Of a stretch of DNA of 64,000 bases, positions 37,311 to 47,353 are shown one piece after another (the first letter of the stretch is position 1; every line of letters starts with the position of its first letter). Below the pieces are notes generated by a model. It made no database searches. It was given only the letters and a program-made list of their open reading frames with translations, and was not told the DNA's origin. The translations under genes were made by a program, and so were the position numbers. Source of the stretch: Stylonectria norvegica (taxonomy: Eukaryota; Ascomycota; Sordariomycetes; Hypocreales; Nectriaceae); contig JAANBC010000072.1 in the NCBI GenBank assembly GCA_014621405.1, positions 30,432-94,431 on the forward strand. Reading direction: 5' to 3'.

Positions 37311-38226
37311 TTAGGTAGACACGTAGTGAGCAACGTAAGCAACCTCTAGCATATTGCTCGTACCTCCGACCGTCTTGCTGTTTGGAGGGCCCGCCTGAGA
37401 CCATTTGTTAGTATGAGTCGAAAGACAAAAGGGTCGCTCAGCTTACCCAGTCACCACCAACAGCAACGTTGAGGATCATATAGAGAGGCTTTTGAGCTAG
37501 TGTCGCCCAAACCGAGGCCGAGTTTATTTGCTTCCCAGTAACCTGATTGAACTGAATACCATCCCTATACCAGGTGATAGACTGATCCTTGAAGCTGCTG
37601 CTTTTCCGGTCGATGTCAACGCGCCAGGTGTGCCACGAGTAGTCAGGGATGCTAATAGTATCAACCAAGCCAATAGGCTCGTTGCAGATACCCCCGGGAG
37701 CTTTATCGCAATGAACCGCCCCATGTGCAATCCCATCTCCGTTGATGTTCTCCATGACATCAATCTCACCACTTTGAGGCCATAGCACTCCATGACGATA
37801 GGCATCGCCCATTAACCAGAAGGCAGGCCAGATGCCTTTCTTATTCACTGCATGTGCACCCCCAACCCGGAGCTGGCTTTCAACTCGAGTAATCTTGCCG
37901 GCTGTCGGGGTAAAGGTGTATTTACTTTCAATACGGCCCGAGGTCCAGCCTCCAGGCGCAGTCTTATCGATTCTCGGTATCAATTGAAGGCGTCCTGCGC
38001 CAGTGACTTGGACGTTGGTCTTGCTTTTGGTGTACTTTTGGTATTCGTCGTTGAAGACTTGGCTAGTGGAAATGACGTTCCATTTTGTCGAAGTAGGCAG
38101 CGTGCCCACAGCTCCGTCGAAGTGGTCGGACCAGAGTCCGTGGTAACCTGTGTATTTTGGTGGCGCCAATGCTGAAGTCACCGCCAAGAAAGAGAACAAC
38201 GTCGTAAGGGATTGTACTGCTAACAT
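37311..38226 (-). CDS. Secreted GH16 endo-beta-glucanase
   Basis: The start at ATG 38226 (MLAVQSLTTLFSFLAVTSAL) gives a signal peptide; the longer open frame upstream has no such logic. The mature protein shows the family 16 fold blocks, with the catalytic motif in LWPQSGEIDVMEN (E-I-D-x-x-E, nucleophile and acid/base Glu). Other marks are GRIESKYTFTP, GIWPAFWLMG and PLYMILNVAVGGDW. An intron just after GGDW (GTAAGC donor at about 37446) leads to AGPPNSKTVGGTSNMLEVAY and the stop at 37311. About 287 residues. GH16 enzymes cut beta-1,3 or beta-1,3(1,4) glucans of cell walls. Its upstream region contains the G-run at 38713-38741. Confidence 0.92.
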
Positions 38227-38917
38227 GATTGCAATAAGCGACCAACGTTTGGCGAAAAGACAGTGGGAACGAATACAGGCGAAGAAACACAAACAGCGTG
38301 CTATGAGGGCGGCCTTAATATAGCAGACGTACTCTCCTTCTTGAATGCAGGAACCCAATCTCTTTACACTGTTGGAGGGTGCCGTCGGTCTATATTTATC
38401 GACAGCTGCGACATTCTATTGGCAGCTCGCTCCTGTGATAAATCGATAGCGCCAACCCCCTACCCTGGGAAGTTAAATTGGACCAGGAGCTGCCTGGTCT
38501 CATGCTCAAATGCTCAGCAGAAGATGCCGATTGGGAACAAAGGAGCATCTCAGCAATTGTCGTCGAGGCGCCAAAAGTGGTAGAGCTTGGTAGGAGCTAT
38601 ATGCGTCTGCGCATAGAGATGAGGAGAAGGCATGTCGATCGTTTGCAGCAGATCAAAGTTATTTTGAATCCAACCGTCCCAATTTTCTTCCTTAGCGTGG
38701 TGCAGGTTGGCAGGGGGGGGGAAAGGGGGGATAGGGGGGGGATTTGTGAGCAAGGGGCGAACCCCTGTCGTGGATTTACCCGCGAAGCTAATGCGCCATG
38801 GTCTGAATTTATAATACAGTAACTCGCTTCGTGTAGACACATTTCCTTTTATTATTAAGGGAGTCTATCAAACGAGATATCCTTCAGAGCCGCTTAAACA
38901 CGTTGCGAACAACCAAT
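38227..38917. other. Intergenic stretch with a G-rich tract
   Basis: The promoter region of the GH16 gene and the 3' side of the Q/P-rich gene. A 106-codon plus-strand frame (38263-38583) and a 114-codon one (38478-38822) are unrecognised. The notable item is the G-run at 38713-38741. Confidence 0.5.
38713..38741 (+). promoter_or_regulatory. Potential G-quadruplex tract
   Basis: Runs of nine, six and eight G are separated by AAA and ATA. This can supply four or more G-triplets in a short span, meeting the usual G4 pattern on the plus strand. It sits about 490 bp upstream of the GH16 start and just past the stop of the Q/P-rich gene. Confidence 0.6.
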
Positions 38918-40525
38918 CTACAGCGAATAGGGAGAGTTGGTATAAAACTGTTGATGTTGCGAAATGGGTGCATACTCCCGTGGGTTATACGGAGCATGTG
39001 GGGATAGTGGCTGACTTGAAGTTATACTGACTGATCCTCCCGCGACAGACTGCGCGAGGGGATGAAGTGGAGGAGGCGGCGGCGGCAAATGAATTGATTG
39101 GTATTGGCCGCTGATCGGCGACGATGTGTAGGTGGGGGGTGGAGGGTACTGTTGTGATAAGCCTTCTGTAGTCGGCTGGATGGCACCGATATGATGTTGT
39201 GAAGTATATTCCAATGAGACTTGGGGCGTAGTTCCTAGCGGAAGTTGAGGTGAGGGTGCATGTTGTTGCGGCAGCAAAGGGGAATATGATCTCAGTGTTG
39301 GCTGAGTAGTTCGTTTTAGATCCGCGGAAGGGGCTGTGGAATGTGTGTGGACACACAAGCTCTCTTGTGGCAATACTGGAGAACTAATAATGGAGACTTG
39401 CTGAAAGTGAGGTTGATGGTATGTGGAAGGCTTCGCATCGGTCTGCGTCGGGAGGGCCTGGGCCATGGCAGACAGGTTGTATGTTTCAGAGGAAACTGTT
39501 GGAGTGCAGAATTCGGTATGTGATGGGCGTGTTGCATAGAAAGGTGTTTTCTGATCTTGCCCATATGGCTGTGGCACTGGCACTTGGGGATATTGGATTT
39601 CCCCTTGTGGTGGGGCAAACTGAGTCTGGTATTGTGCGACTGGCATCTCCGGTTGCGAGAACGTCGAAATGTTGTTTTGGACCCTATTTGGGTCAACAGG
39701 TGGGAACTGTTGTTGCCAATGACTAGAGGGTTGTTGAAAATAACCAGAGTATTGTGACGAGAGCTGTTGGCCCTGAAGAGGTACCGGGCTTTGGCTCGTT
39801 GGCACTCTGTAGTAATTCGAAGACCCAGCCGGGCTATGGTCATAACTCAAAGTCGGTACGTGAGCGGTAGCAGTATTGTAAGGAGGAGGAGGCAGCATAT
39901 TTGTTTCCGAAGAGGCGTAGTTTCCAGCAGAATTGCCATAGGGCTGGTTGTTGTATTGCAGTGCTGCATATCCAGCCTCTGCAGCTTTAGCATCTCCAAC
40001 GGCTTTGAAGACCCCGGCATTCTTGAACGCTTTCATTGCATCCTTTTTCTTGAGGTGATCTGTGTGCGCATGCTCCATGGCCATCCCCGCTCCATCAAGG
40101 GCTGCGTGGGTTACGATCTTGATTGCTGTTTCGTTCGCAACCACAGCTTGTATCCCGTGCTCTGCACCAGCGGTCGCAACCGCATCAGCGCCCATCGAAC
40201 CAACGCCCAGAGTGACGACGCCAATAGTGCCACTGATTGCCATGCTTCCTATGACATCTCGTTTGCGAGTGTGATGGGTATGCTGCAGTTTGTTAAGGTG
40301 TTTCTCAATGATCTCACGCTTCTTGCGAGCGTTGTGAATTGCAGGCGCGGCCATGGCGACACCAATTGTAGAGACTCCAAGAGTGAAGGGAATTGCCATG
40401 CCAGAAACCGCTGTAGACGTGGCTGCGCCTGAAATCAGGCGAGTATAGTGCTCCCATTCGCGATGCAGCTCATCGAGAGTCAGTGCATTGCACTTCTGGT
40501 CATATTCCTTGAAATCAAAAGGCAT
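38918..40525 (-). CDS. Uncharacterised protein: conserved N-terminal domain plus Q/P-rich tail
   Basis: This intronless 535-residue frame starts MPFDFKEYDQKCNALTLDEL. The first 190 residues resemble a widespread fungal family of unknown role: an amphipathic start, then two hydrophobic stretches (AVSGMAIPFTLGVSTIGVAM and SMAISGTIGVVTLGVGSMGA) separated by a basic helix ARKKREIIEKHLNKLQ. These could be membrane hairpins. From about residue 195 the protein is low-complexity and rich in Gln, Pro, Ser and Tyr, probably disordered, with many PPPPY-like runs. I do not know the function. Two copies of a 26 bp element lie 180-290 bp upstream. Confidence 0.75.
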   Translation of the reverse strand: MPFDFKEYDQKCNALTLDELHREWEHYTRLISGAATSTAVSGMAIPFTLGVSTIGVAMAAPAIHNARKKREIIEKHLNKLQHTHHTRKRDVIGSMAISGTIGVVTLGVGSMGADAVATAGAEHGIQAVVANETAIKIVTHAALDGAGMAMEHAHTDHLKKKDAMKAFKNAGVFKAVGDAKAAEAGYAALQYNNQPYGNSAGNYASSETNMLPPPPYNTATAHVPTLSYDHSPAGSSNYYRVPTSQSPVPLQGQQLSSQYSGYFQQPSSHWQQQFPPVDPNRVQNNISTFSQPEMPVAQYQTQFAPPQGEIQYPQVPVPQPYGQDQKTPFYATRPSHTEFCTPTVSSETYNLSAMAQALPTQTDAKPSTYHQPHFQQVSIISSPVLPQESLCVHTHSTAPSADLKRTTQPTLRSYSPLLPQQHAPSPQLPLGTTPQVSLEYTSQHHIGAIQPTTEGLSQQYPPPPTYTSSPISGQYQSIHLPPPPPPLHPLAQSVAGGSVSITSSQPLSPHAPYNPREYAPISQHQQFYTNSPYSL

Positions 40526-40700
40526 CTTGGCATGAGCGATTTGTGGTGGGGCAGAGGATAGCCAAGAGTGTTAAAGCAATGAACAAATCGATAATGCAAC
40601 AGCAGCCGACTGTAGAGAACAGGAACCTCGCGGGTTTTATGCTCAAGCGGCTAGAGCGGAGTGCCAGGCAGTCGAGACCGCAATCCTCCAGTCCACTAGA

Positions 40701-40726
40701 TATGCATACTTCAGCCGCACGAGGCA
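40701..40726. repeat. 26 bp direct repeat, copy 1
   Basis: Starts TATGCATACTTCAGCC and ends GCACGAGGCA. It matches copy 2 at 24 of 26 bases and lies upstream of the Q/P-rich gene (start 40525). Confidence 0.85.
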
Positions 40727-40790
40727 CACTGCCTTAAATGGGTTGGCTTGACTTAGAAATGTCTTCGCCTGATGCAATTAGGGCTAGCGG

Positions 40791-40816
40791 TATGCATAGT
40801 CCAGCCGCACGAGGCA
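40791..40816. repeat. 26 bp direct repeat, copy 2
   Basis: Starts TATGCATAGTCCAGCC and ends GCACGAGGCA, 90 bp after copy 1 in the same orientation. Confidence 0.85.
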
Positions 40817-41347
40817 GAATCAAGACGCAGCCAAACAGTACTTTTTAATTTAGAGCTTTAAGATTAGGGAGCAGCGCCAAAGTTGTTCGGACGGGATCCC
40901 GAACGCTCTAGTAGGTATGATGGTGCTTTCTAATAAGGCTTGGAAAGCACATAATATCTCCGCCCGCTAATATCCGTCCCAAATATTGATGGATGTTTAC
41001 CATACCTATATCAGGGATTTCGCATGATAATTTGCAATTTGCAAAGCTAGACATTTAATTATTCACTCGTCGGCCACCGAAAGATGACTATGGCAGCCGC
41101 TGGTTACAATTCTTATCTTCTTTGATCTTCAATCCTTTCTTCTTGTAGAATTCTGTGATACTAATCTGCTGATTCGTTTTACAAATTGGCAACAGATGCG
41201 GAACACGGCGCCATTAGAGAAAGCAAGCATACTAATCATTACTAGTAGGATCTCATTCTCTTGGGTACCAAGTACTAAACGTTTGCAAATTGCAATAAGT
41301 ATTCGCTCTAGCCAGAGATGAAGTCTTTTTAGACTCAGCTAAGGACG

Positions 41348-43199
41348 TCAGTCAACTAAGTGCTTCGTCGCCTCCTCACTCTGATTGAATAACTCTTGCA
41401 GTTTCTCCTCATCTCGAATTTTTAACCCAACGACAAAATCCTTTGGCTCGATTGAAAGCCCTGATGGATTTGCATTACATTCTAGGGGCCCTGTCAAGAT
41501 TGGCCTCCGCTCCGGATCTTGTGCTGGTCGCACGTCAAATGCAACCAGCAGGCGCACGAAGGAGATGTACATTTCACGATCCGCAAGGTGCGATCCAGTG
41601 CACATGCGCGACCCAGCTCCAAAGGCAAAGTGCTGGGTACCTGATCCCTCTGGGACATCCATAAATCTCTCAATTGAGAACTCATGCGGCGACTTGAAAT
41701 GCGTAGAATCGAAATCGGCAGCCCACGCGTTCTGGATTTCCATCATGCAATGTCAGCAATATTTTAGTGATATCATTCATGTGGCACATACCATGAGAAA
41801 GGTTGTTCCAGCAGGGATAATCGCACCTTGATAAGCGATGTCTTTAATGCTTACACGCGGCAACGACATTGGAATCACGGTCCAGAAACGCAAGACTTCC
41901 TTGCAAAAGGCCGACACGTACTCGAGTTTCTCTTCCTTCAAACACTTAACCCACGCATCGCCTCCCGGGTAAACATTGTCGATATTGTCTCGCATCTTTC
42001 GTTGAAGGCTTTTGCCTTGGGGACCAGAAAGAACGGCCAAACCCAGAAGAATACATGTCGGGGTGGTATCTAAACCGCCAGCAATCATAGTTAAGCATAT
42101 GGATTTAATTTCCTCTGACCACGAGGTTAGCTTATGGTTTCCCAATACCCATCACTCAGTATTTGACTCAGTCGCCTCTCACCATGATTGAGCTTGTAAT
42201 CCGGATCTTTCAGAATGTTGCCGGTAATACAGGGCCTATCATTTCCCGTTGCAATTCGGTCTTTCAGTCGGCGGAACAAAAACTCAAGATACTTATCCCG
42301 GCGTACTCGAAGTTTAGCTGCTTCGTCGTTGCGCTTGGGAAACAATCTGAGCAAAGGTACGAAATCTTGCCAATTATTGCTGGTACTTCGAAGTGTACTG
42401 ATTGAACGCTCGACTTTGATGATTTCTCGTAGCAAGTTGTCTTCAGCACCTCCATCGATGCGAAAGCCGTAGCCAAGCGTCAAACTCAAGTTCAGTGCCA
42501 GGCGTTGGAACAGAGGGTAAGGGTTCAAGTCGGCCTGACCTCTTCCCTGGCCAAATTGTGCAACGAGATCCTCAATGCTGGTATAAGTTTCCAAGTCGAC
42601 GAATGGCATATAAGAAACGACGGCAGGCCTATTCAGGGCTGTTGCAGCGGCCTTTCTTCGCTTCTTGCAAGACTCGTCCCATGGAGATGTCCCTATAGTG
42701 TACCCTTGAGAGCTAGACAGCACACTGTGGAACGTGTGAAGAGTAGGCCGAGAGATGAGGCTTGACTGATTTCTGACCCAAAGCTCCTTGACTGACTCGA
42801 AGGTGTTTGCTACGACGAACCTCTGCAAAGAGCGTGAGCACTGAATGAAGACAAGCATGAAGTAGGAAGACAAACACGGTTACCCAGCCTGACTTGAAAT
42901 ACAGGGCCATACCGCTTGGACAACGCCGCAAGGCGCTTTGGGTGCTCGGTGCCTAGCTGCAGGAGGCTTCCGAAAATGGGTATGGCAGGGACGTGAGGCA
43001 GGTTTCGAATATACGGTACGTCGGTTGTATCAAGTAAAATGACAAGAAAGAGAAGCGAAAGTCCGGATAAAATCCATAGTAGCTCTTTTCTCGCTATTCC
43101 TAATGAAATGTTATCCACAACTAAAAGCCGTCCGGTTTCCCAAAGTGCAGCCATGATACAAAGTGCTAACAAGAGCAAAAGTGTGAATCGAGATCTCAC
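41348..43199 (-). CDS. Cytochrome P450, CYP504 type (phenylacetate/hydroxyphenylacetate hydroxylase-like)
   Basis: A microsomal monooxygenase of about 556 residues. It starts at ATG 43199 with a hydrophobic anchor (LLLLLALCIMAAL), then a second hydrophobic stretch and the hinge LPHVPAIPIFGSLLQLG. Three introns join LGNR/RFVVANTF, KLNH/EEIKSICLTM (branch CTAAC) and TTFLM/NAWAADF. Hallmarks: oxygen-binding I-helix MIAGGLDTTP, ExxR in CKEVLRFW, and heme loop FAFGAGSRMCTGSHLADRE with the Cys ligand near residue 473. The block SSSQGYTIGTSPWDESCKKR with KAAATALNRPA is characteristic of CYP504 enzymes (Aspergillus PhacA/PhacB), which hydroxylate phenylacetate and hydroxyphenylacetate to give homogentisate. 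The next genes cleave homogentisate, supporting this role. Which ring position is attacked cannot be read from the sequence. Confidence 0.9.
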
Positions 43200-43833
43200 T
43201 CAATAACTGAAAGGCTATTCGACCTTTAGATAAATAGGACCAGTGCATTCTTTCCCCCTCTTTGCCCGAGGCCTGCTCTTTTGGGCTTACTCTCGGCAAT
43301 CTCGCTGTCTACGGCCCAATGCTCGGATCCCGGCGGAGGCAGCCGGCGGAAGCAGCCGTCGGAACTATTCAGAACCCTCGCCGGGCAGCTAGTCCCGGCG
43401 GAACTATTTCCGAAGCATAGATTGGGTTAGTCTTCGTTGAGTGGAGGAAGTAGATGCATCGAATAGCACTGCAGCAAAAATGAAGCTCTACATGTGATGC
43501 AGAGTAATCCGGTCTTATCCCAGCTCAACACCAGACATAGCTGCAGAAGGTGGAAACGAGCACATATCCTGTCAACGCATGGGGCGAAAATACAATTAGA
43601 CTACATCGGTGAGCCTTAAAGAGCCTTTTGGTAATAGGCTTAGGAGATATGAAATACGTGAGGATGAAATTAGTTTACTAGCATAAGCAATAATTCACTT
43701 TTCCGAAATCAAAAGTATGTTCAAATATGACGAGCAAGTCAAGGGATCAGTATCTTTCAACAGTGAGCCTTGTATTTGTTATATCGCTCTAAACATTCCT
43801 GACATGTCTCGCTGCAAGAAACACCAAGTCGCT
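43200..43833. other. P450 promoter region
   Basis: It lies between the P450 start and the stop of the fumarylacetoacetase gene (both on the minus strand). It contains the CCGGCGG array at 43330-43412 and a segment at 43461-43530 that resembles part of the cupin/SDR promoter. Confidence 0.6.
43330..43412. promoter_or_regulatory. CCGGCGG repeat array in the P450 promoter
   Basis: CCGGCGG occurs at 43330 and 43343, CCGTCGG at 43356 (a strict 13 bp period with RGCAG spacers), and CCGGCGG again at 43395 followed by CCG at 43410. CGG triplets in repeated or inverted arrangement are the classic binding sites of Zn2Cys6 regulators. The array starts 131 bp upstream of the P450 ATG. Confidence 0.6.
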
Positions 43834-45208
43834 TCAAGACTCTCCGCAACTTTGCATGGTCAGAGCAGGTTTGATAGTTCCTTCACAGTCCCCGAAGCCC
43901 ACCAAACTGGTTCCGTTTCTTCCACACCAGCCGCGAATGTTTATACTGTCGCCATCTTCTATGAACGTACGTTTAATACCATTTGAAAGCTCGAAGATCT
44001 CCATTCCACCTCTTGAAGCCTCCAGAAATGAGCCATATGTTCCGCGCTCGGTGCCGCTGATGGTTCCTGACCCTATCAAATCGCCAACTTGCATAGGACA
44101 CCCCCCTATTGTGTGATGGGCGAGCATTTGTGCGAAGGAAAACACGAGGTTTTTCCCGGATGTACGCGTGACGGTTGCTATTTCACCACTCATAGCTACG
44201 GATTCGCCTGTCAGTTGTTATGTCAAACTATGACTGCGGTCCAAACTCACTTTTGATGTCCACCTCCAGTTGGATATCATATACATTATCATTTCGTTTC
44301 TCTGACAAGTAGGTGTGTAGGACTGTTTCATTAGGTATTCCTGGGGAATGAAAAGGTTCCAATGCATCTTTCAGCACAACCCAGGGACTAATCGTGGAAG
44401 CAAAGTTTTTGGCATTGAAAGGACCCAGAGGCACGGCTTCCCAGGCTTGAACGTCTCGTGCTGACCAGTCGTTCAGAAGAACAAATCCGAAAATGTATTC
44501 TTCCGCCTCATTGACACCAATTGGCTCGCCCATTTTGTTCGCTTTACATAACAGCGCTCCGATCTCTAACTCCATGTCAAGTTTTCGGCATGGCCCAAAG
44601 ATCGAGCTTAGGTCCCCAGGCTTTGACAAATACTGGCCAAGGGGCCGCCGGATCGCCGTCTCGGACGCCACAACCGACGATGCGCGTGAACTATATCCGA
44701 CGGGCAGCTGAAGGTAGTTTGGCTGCAGCGCCTTTTCAGGGTCGCGAAATATACAGCCACAGTTGTATGCGTGGTTCTTGCCAGCAAAAAAGTCCGTATA
44801 CGCACTAATATTCATCGGAAGATGCAACTTGACATCCTCTCTCTTGAACAATGCTAGTGTCCGAACATCCTTATTGTCCTTGAGGACCTGGGGAGCATTC
44901 GTATCTGCCGCAAAGACAGTTTGCAAATATCCTCGAACCCGGCGATGAAACAATTGGCCGGCGGCAGCGAAGTCGTTCAGTGTGGGCTGGGAAAACAGTG
45001 ACATTTGTGACGAAGAGAAATGTTCAAGAGGCAGAAACCCACCATTTTGACCGAACAGATGTAGGTCGAGAACATGGTCTCCAATAGCGATGCCGGCGTG
45101 TGGCATACCAGCGTTTGACGTTGTGATAATACCAAAAGGTATGTTTGCTAGGGAGAAATGCGAATCTCGCGGAATGCTTAGCCACGAATCCATATTGACC
45201 AAAGCCAT
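43834..45208 (-). CDS. Fumarylacetoacetase
   Basis: This enzyme hydrolyses fumarylacetoacetate to fumarate and acetoacetate, the last step of homogentisate breakdown. ATG 45208 (MALVNMDSWLSIPRDSHFSL) is the first true ATG. Family marks: SLANIPFGIITTS near the N-terminus, the active-site block SAYTDFFAGKNHAYNCG (usually YTDF.SS..HA.N.G), DMELEIGALLC with metal-binding acidic residues, FVLLNDWSARDVQAWEAVPL and NFASTISPWVV. An intron at about 44194-44249 (GTGAGT donor) joins VDIK to TMSGEIATVTRTSG. The C-terminal part has MLAHHTIGGCPMQVGDLIGS and GTISGTERGTYGSFLE. About 438 residues, usual length, intact. It is divergent from homogentisate dioxygenase across 471 bp, so the two probably share control. 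Confidence 0.95.
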
Positions 45209-45679
45209 AGTACCCAAGAAATTGCTATAGTGGGAGGAAAAAGAAGATGCTATAACAAAGAAGCTTCCGAATGGCTGTTTCTCCAGCGTTACTTTTCCAC
45301 CCCTTTATCTACTTCGTCCGCATTGCCCGCACTTCGTCCGCATTCCATCGATTGCCAGTAGTTGCAGCAAAAGTGGGTAGTTGGGCGGATAACCCGCCGG
45401 CATACCCCACGTAATTCGGCGAAGGAACATTCCGTTGAATTGCCTGATTTCTCACCCGAATACCCGTGTCTTATTTGTCTTACGAACTACCAATACGAAA
45501 GCATGCTTACTGGCACGGCAGCATAAAGTTCTGCCCCGCGTACAACATGTCTGGCGTGGAGTAAATCACAAGGCAACCACATACCTATTACATTGGCCAA
45601 CTGTTCTGTCATAGTTACCCCCTGTCGTGAAATATCTCTTCTTCTTCGTCTTCTAAATCTACCGCCAGACATATCTATC
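45209..45679. promoter_or_regulatory. Divergent promoter between fumarylacetoacetase and homogentisate dioxygenase
   Basis: It contains two exact copies of ACTTCGTCCGCATT at 45311-45324 and 45331-45344, 20 bp apart in the same orientation. It also contains CGGATAACCCGCCGG at 45386-45400, which on the other strand is CCGGCGG-N5-CCG, the arrangement also found upstream of the hydrolase relic. A palindromic GGAACATTCC follows at about 45424. These are candidate sites for the Zn2Cys6 factor encoded at 47354. Confidence 0.6.
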
Positions 45680-47074
45680 ATGCCGGTAACGCAGTTTGAA
45701 ACCCCCGACAAGTACAAATACCAGACGGGATTTTCAGCAAACTTGGAGTAAGCTTTAGACAATAAGGCAAGCTTAAAATATTGACATCCCACTAGGACAG
45801 ATGCAATCAGCGGCGCCCTACCAATTGGACAGAATTCACCTCAAAAATGCCCTTATGGACTTTATGCAGAAAAGATCTCCGGCACCGCCTTTACAGCACC
45901 TCGCTGGGAGAACCAGCAAACCTGGGTGTACCGCATTATACCATCTGCCGTCCATGGGTCATTTGAGACAGTCTCTTGCGGGGATAGGTTCGGAACGAAG
46001 TTGAGCTATATTCCAAATCAGCTTCGATGGGATCCGTTTGACATCGGCGCTGACGTTGATTGGATCGAGGGTATGCACATGCTCGCTGGCGCTGGTGACC
46101 CGTCCATGAAGAATGGCATCGCGTACTATACATATGGTGCTACTAAGTCGATGAAGAAGAACACTGCCTTTTACGACGCGGATGGAGACATGCTTGTTGT
46201 ACCACAGACGGGCGCGCTTGATATTGTTACTGAACTGGGTCGCCTCCTCGTGCGGCCCAACGAGATTTGCGTTCTCCCGCGTGGAATCAGATACCGAGTT
46301 GACCTCATCGATAACGAACCAATTCGCGGGTTCATTCTCGAAGTCTACAACGGGCATTTTCAACTTCCCGAACTTGGCCCTATTGGATCGAACTGTCTTG
46401 CCAATGCTCGGGACTTCCAGATACCAGTCGCCGCCTATGAGCGAGATTCAAGCTCGGAGTGGAAAATTTACTCCAAGTTTTGTGGAAAATTGTTTTCCAG
46501 TTGCCAAACACATACTCCATTTGACGTTGTTGCATGGGAAGGGAGGTACTATCCATATAAATACGACTTGGGTCGGTTCAATACCATCGGTACAATCTCA
46601 TACGACCATCCGGACCCATCACTCAATACCGTTCTCACTGTTACTTCCAATGCACACCCTGGAACAGCCATAGCAGACTTTGTTATTTTCCCTCCACGAT
46701 GGTTGGTCGCAGAAAACACGTTCCGGCCCCCATCATATCACCGCAACTGCATGAGCGAGTTTATGGGACTGATTCAAGGATCGTATATTGCCAAAGAGGG
46801 AGGTCAAGGTGGTTTTCAACCCGCCGGAGCAAGCCTCCATAACTGCATGAGCAGTCACGGGCCAGATGCTAGGGCATTTGATCAAGCGAGTAATGAAGAG
46901 TTAGTTCCTATCAAGGTTGGTGCCGGAAGCTTGGCTTTCATGTTTGAAAGTTGCTACATGGTAGGTGTAACAGACTGGGCACTGGGATCCTGCGAGAAAG
47001 TGCAATCAGATTATAGCGAAGAAAGCTGGGGAGGACTAAAGGACATGTTCAGTCCCCCTGAGGTAGATAGGTAG
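45680..47074 (+). CDS. Homogentisate 1,2-dioxygenase
   Basis: This iron enzyme opens the ring of homogentisate to maleylacetoacetate. Exon 1 (45680-45747) encodes MPVTQFETPDKYKYQTGFSA; an intron at 45748-45795 leads to ISGALPIGQNSPQKCPYGLY. The total is 448 residues, typical. Conserved blocks: GLYAEKISGTAFTAPR, NDRSW-like ENQQTWVYRI, IPRGIRY-like LPRGIRYRVDL, FDVVAWEGRYYPYKYDL and FPPRWLVAENTFRPPSYH. The iron ligands are visible as H and E in YHRNCMSEFMGL and H in SLHNCMSSHGPD. It is intact. Filamentous fungi usually carry hmgA in the core tyrosine cluster beside hppD and maiA; those partners are missing here, so this is probably a second copy serving the neighbouring P450. Confidence 0.96.
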
Positions 47075-47353
47075 GTAGGAAGTGTTTACAATAGTATTCT
47101 GATGAACTTTTGTAGTTCTGCAACTAATTAGACTAGAGCATATATATCTTACAGGGTACCCCGCCTCTCAAGTTGCTTTCCCGCCGCCTTGCCTTGTAAG
47201 GCTCGGCCCTCGGTCTCGGCGGAATGTTTATGCCATTGCATTATATGGGGATCCTGAACGGCCGACAGTTGGAGAAACTTGGTCCTCATTCAAACTATTC
47301 CGACACTTCGAAACTTAACAATCATCGAGTTGGTTCAACTCTAGGGAGGGATT
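47075..47353. promoter_or_regulatory. Promoter of the cluster regulator
   Basis: A 279 bp spacer between homogentisate dioxygenase and the regulator on the same strand. CCCGCCGCC at about 47180 and CTCGGCGGAATG at 47215-47226 resemble half-sites of the CCGGCGG motif, which would fit autoregulation. This is an inference only. Confidence 0.4.

Larger units (their letters stand above)
40526..41347. other. Intergenic stretch
   Basis: It contains the Q/P-rich gene promoter with the duplicated 26 bp element and the 3' side of the P450. Palindrome-like TTTGCAATTTGCAAA sequences lie near 41034 and, inverted, near 41281. Confidence 0.5.

Noticed and set aside
41034..41294. Inverted TTGCAATTTGCAAA sequences as ends of a small transposon
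   Set aside because: Only about 14 bp match, the motif is itself nearly palindromic, and there is no target duplication.
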